From NCBI RefSeq assembly GCF_002270415.1, contig NZ_NNRI01000022.1:434001-498000 (forward strand): DNA of 64,000 nucleotides, in the 5' to 3' direction. The notes under the pieces were generated by a model, which searched no databases, had not been told where the DNA came from, and worked only from the letters and a program-made list of their open reading frames with translations. Each line of letters starts with the position of its first letter. Positions within the stretch are counted from its first letter, which is position 1. Shown here piece after piece: positions 25,753 through 32,902 of this stretch. Both the position numbers and the translations under genes were made by a program. The stretch comes from Mesorhizobium sophorae. GTDB taxonomy: Bacteria; Pseudomonadota; Alphaproteobacteria; Rhizobiales; Rhizobiaceae.

Positions 25753-27123
25753 TCAGGCGATGCCTGGTTTTGGCTTTGGCCACAGGCAAAGGGCGATTTT
25801 CTTGATGTTCTGGGCGGCGGCTGCAATCAGGCACTGGCAGGCGACGCGAACGTGACTTCGGAAGCGGGCGTAGCGGTGGCCATGCAGTTGCTTGGCGTCC
25901 GCGAAGGAGCGCTCGACGGTCTCCTTGCGGCGGCGGTAGATAAGCTTGCCCCAGCCGGTGAGGCGATTGGCGTCGATGCGCTCTCGCGCATCTTGCCAGA
26001 CATGGCGGGTGATGGTGCGTGTCGCGGCGGCGTTGGTCGTGCAGGAGGCCAGCAGCGGGCAGGTTTGGCAAATGGCCGGGTCGCTCTTGTATTGGCGGTA
26101 GCCGTTGCGATCGGTGGTGGCGTAGCTGAGAAGCTGGCCCTGTGGGCAGCGATAGCCATCCAGATCCGGCTCATAAGCGAAGGCGGTTTTCCTCATCATG
26201 CCGGGCTTGGGTGGTGTTGGATTGCGATAGCCGGTGACGCCGAGGATGTCGCGGTCCTCCAATCCCTTGGCGATGCCAGCGGTTGCGTATCCCGCATCGA
26301 GCCCAACCGCCCCCACTTGGAAGCCGAAGCGTTGGCGCTGTCGGTCGAGGCGTGAGAGATAGACGATCGAGTCATGCACGTTGGCCGGCGTGGCATGGGT
26401 GTCGGTGATGATGGCATGGGCGGCGTCCACCGTGCGGTGGTCGAGATAGAAGAAGCCCTTCGGCTTGCCGTCGCGCACCATGTAGCCGCTGTCGGGGTCG
26501 GTACGCGACACCTTGGTCTGCTTCTCGGCGGGCTGGCGTTCCTTCTCCTTCAACGGCTTCTTGCCATGTTGGACCCGGTCCTCCTCGATCGCGGCGTCCA
26601 GCGCTTCCCAGTAGTCGGCGCGCGACTTGGCCACCACCGCAAGGTCGAAGCGGTTCTTGTTGGCGCTGGCCTTCAGATGCGTACTGTCGGTGTAGAGCAC
26701 TGTGCCGTCGACAAGCCCATGCCGGATCGCCTGCTCGACGATCCTGTCGAAGATACCCTGCGCGATGGTCTCATCCTGATAGCGCCGGCGTCGGTTCTGC
26801 GACAGCGTCGAGGCGTCGAACACCTTGTCCGTCAGCTTCAGCCGCAGGAACCAGCGATAGGCGACGTTGACCTCGATCTCGCGCACCAACTGGCGTTCCG
26901 AGCGAACCCCAAACAGGTAGCCGATGAACAGCGCCTTGAACATCAAGGTCGGGTCGAGCGGCGGCCGGCCATTGTCGGCGCAGTACAGCGGCGCGGTCAG
27001 ATCGTGGATGAACGAAAAGTCGATCGCGCGCTCGATCTTGCGCAACAGATGATCAGCCGGAACAAGCTGATCCAACGTTACCATCTCAAGCGCGGTCTGT
27101 TCGGGGGCGGGTCGCTTCAACAT
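25753..27123 (-). CDS. IS1182-family DDE transposase
   Basis: The 456-residue protein is intact. The N-terminal part (LVPADHLLRKIERAIDFSF, LFGVRSERQLVREIEVNVA) matches the DUF772-type domain of IS1182 transposases. The catalytic triad is readable: YTDSTHLKA (first Asp), GLDAGYATAG (second Asp) and RRRKETVERSFADAK (Glu), within a DDE_Tnp_1-type core. CPQGQLL...CQTCPL...C supplies the family's Cys cluster near residues 350-385. I use the ATG at 27123; a TTG five codons upstream is also open. The T-tailed hairpin only ~14 bases upstream of the ATG suggests that expression depends on a promoter very close to the gene or on read-through. Confidence 0.92.
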   Translation of the reverse strand: MLKRPAPEQTALEMVTLDQLVPADHLLRKIERAIDFSFIHDLTAPLYCADNGRPPLDPTLMFKALFIGYLFGVRSERQLVREIEVNVAYRWFLRLKLTDKVFDASTLSQNRRRRYQDETIAQGIFDRIVEQAIRHGLVDGTVLYTDSTHLKASANKNRFDLAVVAKSRADYWEALDAAIEEDRVQHGKKPLKEKERQPAEKQTKVSRTDPDSGYMVRDGKPKGFFYLDHRTVDAAHAIITDTHATPANVHDSIVYLSRLDRQRQRFGFQVGAVGLDAGYATAGIAKGLEDRDILGVTGYRNPTPPKPGMMRKTAFAYEPDLDGYRCPQGQLLSYATTDRNGYRQYKSDPAICQTCPLLASCTTNAAATRTITRHVWQDARERIDANRLTGWGKLIYRRRKETVERSFADAKQLHGHRYARFRSHVRVACQCLIAAAAQNIKKIALCLWPKPKPGIA

Positions 27124-27132
27124 GACCCAGTG

Positions 27133-27164
27133 AATCAAAAACCCCCAGCAAAAGCCAGGGGTTT
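27133..27164 (-). terminator. Inward-facing terminator at right IS end
   Basis: On the - strand, AAACCCC (part of the right inverted repeat) pairs with GGGGGTTT across an 11-base loop, followed by TTGATT. It would block transcription coming from the hxlR gene side into the transposase gene. Confidence 0.78.
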
Positions 27165-27176
27165 GTCAGCAGTCTG
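27158..27176 (-). repeat. IS right terminal inverted repeat
   Basis: GGGGTTTGTCAGCAGTCTG on the + strand, an exact 19-base inverse match to the left end. The target duplication starts at the next base. Confidence 0.9.
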
Positions 27177-27203
27177 GGGGCGGCGCTTGCGCCGCCCTTT
27201 TTC
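27177..27203. terminator. Right target duplication: native terminator with T run
   Basis: GGGGCGGCGC-TTGC-GCCGCCC followed by TTTTT: this copy keeps the T run and lies immediately after the stop of the leftward HxlR gene. Before the insertion it was probably the shared terminator of the converging FMN reductase and HxlR genes. Confidence 0.78.
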
Positions 27204-27615
27204 AATTGTGGGAGGCGTGCGTCTCCCGCGCCGGCCTTGGGCGGATGATGCAATCGGCGAGGCGATCCCTTTCGTTGAGTTCGTCGGCGTGGTGCTGGCC
27301 CCATTGGCAGAGTGCCAGCAGGATCGGCTCGAGGCTGAGGCCGAGACTTGTCGCGGAGTATTCGACGCGCGAGGGGACTTCGGCAAAGATCTCGCGGCTG
27401 ACGAGGCCGTGCTCCTCCATTTCGCGCAGCTGCTGGATCAGCACCTTCTGGGTGATGCCAGGCATCATCGCCTTCAGCGCCGACAGCCGTCGCGGGCCAT
27501 CAAAGAGATGGTAGAGGATGACCGCCTTCCAGCGCCCAGCGATCACTTTCAGGGCGCGTTCCGCCGGCAGCATCGGCAATCGCTTGATGGGCGGTCTCTT
27601 GCTGGGATTGGCCAT
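27202..27615 (-). CDS. HxlR-family transcriptional regulator beside quinone oxidoreductase
   Basis: The 137-residue winged-helix protein starts after AGGAGGTGACC, an excellent ribosome site that decides the ATG at 27615. HxlR features are LPAERALKVIAGRWKAVILY, GPRRLSALKAMMPGITQKVL, QLREMEEHGLVSR and PSRVEYSATSLG. At the position where most family members have the sensor Cys (C-P-V/I-x-x-A), this one reads LPAERA, so that Cys is absent; Cys residues occur only later (LALCQWG, ADCIIRP). It is divergent from a quinone oxidoreductase gene with a 97-base gap, the arrangement of QorR and qor2 in other bacteria. Repression of that gene is inferred. Confidence 0.87.
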   Translation of the reverse strand: MANPSKRPPIKRLPMLPAERALKVIAGRWKAVILYHLFDGPRRLSALKAMMPGITQKVLIQQLREMEEHGLVSREIFAEVPSRVEYSATSLGLSLEPILLALCQWGQHHADELNERDRLADCIIRPRPARETHASHN

Positions 27616-27712
27616 GGTCACCTCCTGGTCAGCAGGGGACAAATGAGTGTGTAGTCGAGGCTGCGCAGATAGTGGCAAACCGTGGCCGATGCCATAGCGA
27701 TCGGAGTTTGCC

Positions 27713-28693
27713 ATGAAAGCCATTCAGCTCAGCCGCTTCGGCGGTCCCGACGTGCTGGAGGCGGTAGACCTGCCGTCGCCAGTGCCGCAGGCCAGCGACG
27801 TGTTGGTCCGCGTCCATGCCGCCGGGATCAATTTCTTCGAAGTGCTGATGCGCAGGGATGGCTACGCGGTGACGCCGCAACTGCCGATGATCCTTGGCGT
27901 CGAGGCCGCGGGCTTCGTCGAGGCCGTTGGACACGGGGCGGATGCGTCGCTGCTGGGAACGCGTGTCGCCGCGCCTTTGTTCGTTTCAAAGCATCCTCAC
28001 AGCGGCTATGCCGAGCAGGTGACGATCGACGCCGATCTCGTCGTGCGGCTGCCAGATGCCCTGTCGTTCGAGGATGCCACAGCGTTGATGGTACAGGGGC
28101 TGACGGCCCTTCACCTGCTGCGGCAAAGCCCGCCCGGCGGCAAGTCGGTGCTGGTGCCGGCCGCTTCGGGTGGCGTCGGGTCGCTGCTTGTCCAGCTGGC
28201 CAGGCTAAAGGGCGCACGCAAGGTGATCGCGGCCGCCGGCGGCAAGGCCAAGCTCGATCTCGCTTTGTCGCTCGGCGCTGATGCCGCCGTCGACTATCTC
28301 AAGCCGGATTGGCCCGCTCACCTCGGTGACATCACGGACGGGCAGGGCGCCGATATCATCTACGACACGGTCGGCGGCGCACTGACGGCTGCGTTGCTGC
28401 AGGCTCTGGCACCCGGCGGCGAACTGGTGTTCGCCGCACTTGGCCGCTACACGCTCGCGGCTTCCGACCTGGAAGCGATGATCGGCCGCAACCAGTCTTT
28501 GAGAGGTTTCGCGCTGCTGCCGCTGCTGTCCACGGACGTACTGAAAGCCAGCCTGTCCGAGCTGTTCCAACTGGCGGCAAGCGGTCGGCTGCAGGTTGCG
28601 ATCGGCGGCCGCTTCCCGCTCGACCAGGCTGGCGAAGCGCACCGCTTGCTGGACGAGCGCCGCTCGACGGGGAAGGTGGTGCTGATCCCCTAG
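27713..28693 (+). CDS. NADPH:quinone oxidoreductase-like zinc-independent MDR protein
   Basis: The 326-residue enzyme belongs to the medium-chain dehydrogenase/reductase superfamily, quinone oxidoreductase branch. MKAIQLSRFGGPDVLEAVDL is the typical start; GVEAAGFVEAVG, VQGLTALHLL and VLVPAASGGVGSLLVQLARLKGA (NADPH loop AASGGVGS) follow. Zinc-binding cysteines of alcohol dehydrogenases are absent. It likely reduces quinones or enones with NADPH in the cytoplasm. The divergent HxlR regulator and the GGCAAAC/GTTTGCC dyad in the gap suggest inducible expression; the right half of the dyad touches the ATG. Confidence 0.88.
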   Translation: MKAIQLSRFGGPDVLEAVDLPSPVPQASDVLVRVHAAGINFFEVLMRRDGYAVTPQLPMILGVEAAGFVEAVGHGADASLLGTRVAAPLFVSKHPHSGYAEQVTIDADLVVRLPDALSFEDATALMVQGLTALHLLRQSPPGGKSVLVPAASGGVGSLLVQLARLKGARKVIAAAGGKAKLDLALSLGADAAVDYLKPDWPAHLGDITDGQGADIIYDTVGGALTAALLQALAPGGELVFAALGRYTLAASDLEAMIGRNQSLRGFALLPLLSTDVLKASLSELFQLAASGRLQVAIGGRFPLDQAGEAHRLLDERRSTGKVVLIP

Positions 28694-28735
28694 TTTTGGT
28701 AGATCAATCGCCTGCAGAGACCGCTTTACCCATGG

Positions 28736-30793
28736 TCACGCTGCCTTTCGGCCAGAGCCCCACAAGGCGCGCCCGATCAAGTTGCGTCTGCCCTTGCGTG
28801 GGACAAGATCGATATCGCTGACAAGCTTTGCGCCGCCCTCGCGCCGCTCCAATGTGATCTTGCGGCTATGGAAGGCTTCCAGTTCGGCTCGATGCGCCAC
28901 GCTTATGATGGTGACCTTCGGCAATTCTTGGATGAGCACCTCCATCATCTTGCCCTGGCTCTTCTCATCGAGCGCCGCGGTTGCTTCATCCAGCACGATG
29001 ATGTCGGGGCTGTGCAGCAGGAGACGCGCGAAGGCAAGCCGCTGTTTTTCGCCACCCGACAAGGTCTGGTCCCATGGCGCGTCTTCCTCGATCTTGTTGG
29101 CGAGATAGGCGAGCCCCACTCTATCGAGCGCAGCCTTGATCTCCTTAATCGTCCAGTTGTCGGCGGCGGCGGGATAGGCGACTGCGCGGCGAAGCGTGCC
29201 CGAGGGGATGTAGGGTCGTTGCGGCAACATGAACAGCCGCCTGTCGGCGTGGAAATTGACGCTGCCGCCACCCCACGGCCAGAGACCCGCGACGGCCCGC
29301 ACCAGCGTGCTCTTGCCTGAACCGGATTCACCGGCCACCAGCACCCGCTCGCCTGGTTCGATCACGACCTTGGTTTCCTTGACCACGGACGTGCCGTCGT
29401 CGAGCGTCACGGAGAGATTGTCGATGCTGAGCATCGCACCGTCTTCGGTTTCGCCGCGCTGGATGCGTCCCAGGGCGTCGCTCTGCTCGGCGCGCTCGAG
29501 CCCATCGAGCGACATCATCAGCGAGGCGATGCGCCTTGCCGAGGCGTTCCAGTCGGCGAGACGGGGGTAGTTGTCGACCAGCCATCCGAATGCGCCCTGC
29601 ACGATAGCAAAGGCGGAGGCAGCCTGCATGACCTGTCCAAGTGTCATGCTGCCTTCGAGAAACTTTGGAGCGCAAAGCAAAACCGGCACGACCGGCGCAA
29701 ACAGGCTCGACCCCTGTGACACCAGTGCGGTGCGCATGTGCTGGCCTGTGAGGAGCGCCCATTGCCTGAGCACATGGGCGAACCTCTTGTCGATGCCGCT
29801 GCGCTCCTCCTCCTCGCCGCCGAGCAATGCGATACTCTCGCCGTTCTCGCGCACGCGCGTCAGCGTGTAGCGGAATTCGGCTTCCGCCTGGTTCTTTTCC
29901 TCGGAGAGGTGGACGAAATGGCGGCCAATCACCGCCATTGAGGTGGACGTGATCGCGGCATAGATGACCGCCGTGATGACGAGGAAGCCGGGAACCGTGA
30001 TGGTCGAACCCGAGATTGTGAAGCTCAGGGCTCCGCCGATCGTCCACAGCACCACGATGAAAGTCGAGGCCGACAGAAACGCGTTGATGACACCGGCGGT
30101 GAAGTCGACCGGGGATTCGGTGGCAATCCGCAAATCCTCCGAAACGCGGGCTTCGGGGTTCTGGTGGTCGCCGCCGACGAGGTTCAACTGATAGTAGCGG
30201 CCGTTCGCGAGCCAGCGCGCGATGACCGCAGTGGTGAGCCAGGAACGCCAGCGGCGCTGAATCGTCATGCGAAGGAAGACTTGCGTAACGACAAGGCTTC
30301 CGCTTCCGAGCACCAGCGGCACGAAAACGGCGCTCAGGAAGTACACGGTATGGGCATCGCGTTGCTCAAGGGCGTCGAAAATCGCCCGGTTCCAGCGATT
30401 GATCCCATACTGGAAGCCGACGTTCACGCATATCAGGATCAACAGCCCGATCGTGAACGGCCAGGCGAGCCTGTCACCGCCGCGGCCCCAGTAACCGCGC
30501 GCACTGATCCAGAAGCGCTTCAACAAGTATTTCTTGCGCGCCTGCTCGGCCTCCTCGGGCGTCAGTTCCGGATCGGGTTCGATGACATCCGGCGGCGGCG
30601 CGGCCTGGCCGTTGACCTCGGGCGCGGCCTGCCCGTCGACCTCGGGCGCGGCCTGCCCGTCGACCTCGGGCGCGGCCTGCCCGTCGACCTCGGGCGCGGC
30701 TTCGACAGTCGATGCCTTTTCCTGGCGCGACTTTTCAGCTCCGCGTGGTTTGGCACCGTTGACAGATTTCGGCTTGGATTTGACCCCGGACAT
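28736..30793 (-). CDS. ABCD/SbmA-type ABC transporter, permease-ATPase fusion
   Basis: The 685-residue half-transporter has a variable N-terminus with four APEVDGQA-like repeats (about residues 33-64), five to six helices at about 105-400 of the ABC_membrane_2 type shared by SbmA/BacA, YddA and peroxisomal ABCD transporters (YYQLNLVGGDHQNPEARVSEDLR split: NPEARVSEDLR is the typical EAA-like motif), and a C-terminal ATPase. Walker A is GESGSGKST, signature LSGGEKQR, Walker B IIVLDEATAALD, and the switch His is in SVAHR. It should act as a homodimer in the inner membrane. In rhizobia the related BacA transports peptides, but BacA lacks an ATPase domain; this one is YddA-like and the substrate is unknown. 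Confidence 0.88.
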   Translation of the reverse strand: MSGVKSKPKSVNGAKPRGAEKSRQEKASTVEAAPEVDGQAAPEVDGQAAPEVDGQAAPEVNGQAAPPPDVIEPDPELTPEEAEQARKKYLLKRFWISARGYWGRGGDRLAWPFTIGLLILICVNVGFQYGINRWNRAIFDALEQRDAHTVYFLSAVFVPLVLGSGSLVVTQVFLRMTIQRRWRSWLTTAVIARWLANGRYYQLNLVGGDHQNPEARVSEDLRIATESPVDFTAGVINAFLSASTFIVVLWTIGGALSFTISGSTITVPGFLVITAVIYAAITSTSMAVIGRHFVHLSEEKNQAEAEFRYTLTRVRENGESIALLGGEEEERSGIDKRFAHVLRQWALLTGQHMRTALVSQGSSLFAPVVPVLLCAPKFLEGSMTLGQVMQAASAFAIVQGAFGWLVDNYPRLADWNASARRIASLMMSLDGLERAEQSDALGRIQRGETEDGAMLSIDNLSVTLDDGTSVVKETKVVIEPGERVLVAGESGSGKSTLVRAVAGLWPWGGGSVNFHADRRLFMLPQRPYIPSGTLRRAVAYPAAADNWTIKEIKAALDRVGLAYLANKIEEDAPWDQTLSGGEKQRLAFARLLLHSPDIIVLDEATAALDEKSQGKMMEVLIQELPKVTIISVAHRAELEAFHSRKITLERREGGAKLVSDIDLVPRKGRRNLIGRALWGSGRKAA
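30601..30696 (-). repeat. Four in-frame 24-bp tandem repeats in the ABC transporter gene
   Basis: Four consecutive 24-base units (unit around CCGTCGACCTCGGGCG) encode the repeated octapeptide A-P-E-V-D-G-Q-A. Three units are identical; the outermost differs at two bases (Asn for Asp). Copy number can change by slippage without breaking the frame. Confidence 0.9.
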
Positions 30794-31161
30794 AGGCCGA
30801 TAACGGCTTAAAAATCAAAAGGTTTCATGGATGTCAGCGCTTCTCGACAATTATCAGCGCGGCTAGGCAAAGGGGGGTGGCGAGGAGCTTGTCGATGAAA
30901 CGCACGCGGGCCGGCATGGGGCCGGCCCGCCGCGGCCATTCAGGCTACCGCCGGGATGTGACGCGGGCCGGCAAGCATGGCGAGGCCAAGGCCTTTGGTC
31001 GAGCACATGACCCAATCATTTTGACGTGACGTCGTCGCGATCCGTATCCACGGTGGGGCGCACGGCGCCGCCGTCCATCCGATGGGCGGAATCGACGTCT
31101 TGGTGTTTTAGCCGATCTCCGTTGAAAACCGGGTTCCAGCCCTCGATCCTCACAAGTCACT

Positions 31162-31174
31162 TGCATAATGCAAT
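31162..31174. promoter_or_regulatory. Palindrome TTGCAT-A-ATGCAA, candidate operator
   Basis: A perfect 13-base palindrome 46 bases before the HxlR start. Its place relative to the gene and the regulator's autoregulatory tendency suggest an operator; no promoter boxes can be fixed with confidence. Confidence 0.5.
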
Positions 31175-31193
31175 CCACTAGGCTATGAGGCAC

Positions 31194-31207
31194 TTTCATT
31201 TTGAAAG
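31194..31207. promoter_or_regulatory. Palindrome CTTTCA-TT-TGAAAG, candidate operator
   Basis: A perfect 14-base palindrome ending 12 bases before the HxlR ATG, overlapping the ribosome-site region (GAAAGAGACC). Binding here would repress the regulator-pump operon. Confidence 0.5.
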
Positions 31208-31219
31208 AGACCAGCGACA

Positions 31220-31774
31220 ATGGTTGCCAAAACAAGCTTCGAAACCCGCCCATGCCCCATCGCGCGCAGCCTCGACGATGTGGGTGAGTGGTGGAGCATT
31301 CTTCTGCTGCGGGATGCGTTCCAGGGCCTGACGCGCTTCGACCAGTTTCAGAAGAGCCTGGAGATTGCGCCCAACATTCTGACGCGGCGGCTGAACAGCC
31401 TGGTCGAGCGCGGCCTGTTCGAGAAGCGCGTCTACTGCGAACGGCCGCTTCGCCATGAATATGTGCTGACCTCCAAGGCGCGCGATTTCCGCCCGGTCCT
31501 GCTTTCCTTGCTCGCTTGGGGCAACAAGCATCTGGCGCCCGAGGGCCCCAGCCTCGTCGTTGTGGACAAGGCTGACGGGCGCTGGGCCGAGCCGGTGCTG
31601 GTCGATCGCCAGACCGGCAAGGAACTCGACAGCGAGGACTTCGCCATGGCAACGGCACCCAAGGCCACCGATCGCATGCGGCGGCGATATCGCTTCAGCA
31701 GCGAAGGCTCAGGCCTTCCGCTGGTCGACAACGCGTTGCTTCAGCACAGCCAGGACGAGGGGCGCGGCAGATGA
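31220..31774 (+). CDS. HxlR-family regulator of an EmrAB-type efflux operon
   Basis: The 184-residue protein is longer than most HxlR members. ETRPCPIARSLDDVGEWWSI has the conserved C-P motif (Cys near residue 12), followed by LLLRDAFQGLTRFDQFQKSL, APNILTRRLNSLVERGLFEKR and RHEYVLTSKARDFRPVLL. The extra ~60 C-terminal residues (VLVDRQTGKELDSED) resemble the extension of the group carrying a small ligand-binding tail. The stop overlaps the start of the membrane-fusion gene (ATGA), so regulator and pump form one operon, probably autorepressed through the two upstream palindromes. Confidence 0.88.
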   Translation: MVAKTSFETRPCPIARSLDDVGEWWSILLLRDAFQGLTRFDQFQKSLEIAPNILTRRLNSLVERGLFEKRVYCERPLRHEYVLTSKARDFRPVLLSLLAWGNKHLAPEGPSLVVVDKADGRWAEPVLVDRQTGKELDSEDFAMATAPKATDRMRRRYRFSSEGSGLPLVDNALLQHSQDEGRGR

Positions 31775-32895
31775 ACAAGGTTCTCTCGCCGGCCGAATTG
31801 CAGCCATCGGTCGCCCAAAATCTCACGCCTGCCATTTCCGTTGCCGCCACTCCCATGCCCGCCAGGAAGCGTCGCAGGCCGCTGCTGATGTTGGCAGGCC
31901 TTGTCGTGATCGGCATCGCCGGCTGGTACGGCGTCCAGTGGTGGCAGGCCGGCCGCTTTCTCGTCTCGACCGATGACGCCTATGTCGGCGGCAACGTCAC
32001 GCCGCTGGCGCCACGGGTCGCCGGTCATATCGACCAGATCCTTGTCGAGGACAACCAGCATGTCGAGGCGGGTCAGCTCGTGATCCGCATCGACGACCGG
32101 TCCTTCAAGGCGGCGCTGGAGCATGCGCAGGCATCGGTCCAGCAGCAGCAGTCGGCTCTCGACAATCTTCATGCCCAAATCTCGCTGCAGAATTCGGTGA
32201 TCGAGCAGGCCGAGGCCGATCTCGAGGCTAAGAGCGCGGCCGCCGTTTTCACCACTCAGGACGCGAAACGCTATGAAGTGCTGGCCAGCACGAGGGCCGG
32301 TTCGCAACAGGACGCCCAGAGAAGCTTTGCCGCCGACGGTCAGGCCAAGGCGTCGGTGACCGCCTCTCGGGCGGGGCTTGCCGCCGCCAAGCAGCAGCTC
32401 GATGTGCTCAACACGCAGATTTCGGAAGCAACCGCCGCAGTTTCCGCCGCCAAGGCCGATCTCGACACGGCGCAGCTCGATCTCGGGTTCACGCAGATCC
32501 GTTCTCCCATCGACGGTGTCATCGGCAATAGGCTGGCACAAGTCGGCACCTATGTGTCGCCGGGTAGCTATCTCTTGACGATCGTTCCGGAGAGGGGGCT
32601 GTGGGTCGACGCCAATTTCAAGGAGGACCAGCTACGGCAGATGGCCGAGGGGCAGCCGGCGACGGTCTATACCGACATTGCACCTGACGAGCCGCTCAAA
32701 GGTCATGTCACCAGCCTGGGGCCTGCAACCGGGGCCATCTTCAGTGTGATCCCGCCGCAGAACGCGACCGGCAATTTCACCAAGATCGTCCAGCGCGTCC
32801 CCGTCAGGATCACCATCGACCAGGACCAGGTGCAGAAGGTTGCGCTCAGGCCAGGTCTGTCGACCGCCGTGAAGGTCGATACCGCGTCGCGCTGA
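31771..32895 (+). CDS. emrA: HlyD/EmrA-family membrane fusion protein
   Basis: The 374-residue adaptor has one N-terminal helix (LLMLAGLVVIGIAGWYGVQWW, residues 37-57), STDDAYVGGNVTPLAPRVAG (the EmrA-type beta-barrel start), and a lipoyl half-motif around VEDNQHVEAGQLVIRID. An Ala/Gln-rich coiled-coil hairpin spans residues ~110-225, with LGFTQIRSPIDGVIGNR as the return lipoyl strand. Such proteins connect an inner-membrane MFS pump with an outer-membrane TolC channel. It overlaps the regulator by ATGA and precedes the pump by seven bases. A TolC gene is not adjacent. Confidence 0.9.
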   Translation: MNKVLSPAELQPSVAQNLTPAISVAATPMPARKRRRPLLMLAGLVVIGIAGWYGVQWWQAGRFLVSTDDAYVGGNVTPLAPRVAGHIDQILVEDNQHVEAGQLVIRIDDRSFKAALEHAQASVQQQQSALDNLHAQISLQNSVIEQAEADLEAKSAAAVFTTQDAKRYEVLASTRAGSQQDAQRSFAADGQAKASVTASRAGLAAAKQQLDVLNTQISEATAAVSAAKADLDTAQLDLGFTQIRSPIDGVIGNRLAQVGTYVSPGSYLLTIVPERGLWVDANFKEDQLRQMAEGQPATVYTDIAPDEPLKGHVTSLGPATGAIFSVIPPQNATGNFTKIVQRVPVRITIDQDQVQKVALRPGLSTAVKVDTASR

Positions 32896-32902
32896 GGACG
32901 CC

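Larger units (their letters stand above)
25626..27176 (-). mobile_element. Complete IS1182-family insertion sequence, 1551 bp
   Basis: The element is bounded by 19-bp perfect terminal inverted repeats (CAGACTGCTGACAAACCCC inward from each end) and flanked by an exact 22-bp direct repeat. It contains one intact transposase gene running leftwards. Each inverted repeat continues into a hairpin with a T tail directed into the element, so transcription entering from either neighbour should stop. The duplicated target is the terminator hairpin of the FMN reductase gene. Intact repeats, an intact gene and an undecayed duplication suggest a recent and possibly active insertion. Confidence 0.9.
30794..31219. 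other. Intergenic region upstream of efflux regulator
   Basis: The 426 bases between the divergent ABC transporter and HxlR genes have no convincing gene. A short leftward open stretch (to about 30947) ends in GLGLAMLAGPRHIPAVA and might be a decayed C-terminus, but it has no start. The last 60 bases hold two perfect palindromes listed separately. Confidence 0.5.

Noticed and set aside
30601..30696. Possible CRISPR-like array
   Set aside because: The 24-bp units abut directly with no spacers and are in frame within a coding sequence.
30947..31010. Short leftward open stretch ending in GLGLAMLAGPRHIPAVA
   Set aside because: It may be a gene remnant, but it has no start, no ribosome site and too little sequence to name a family.
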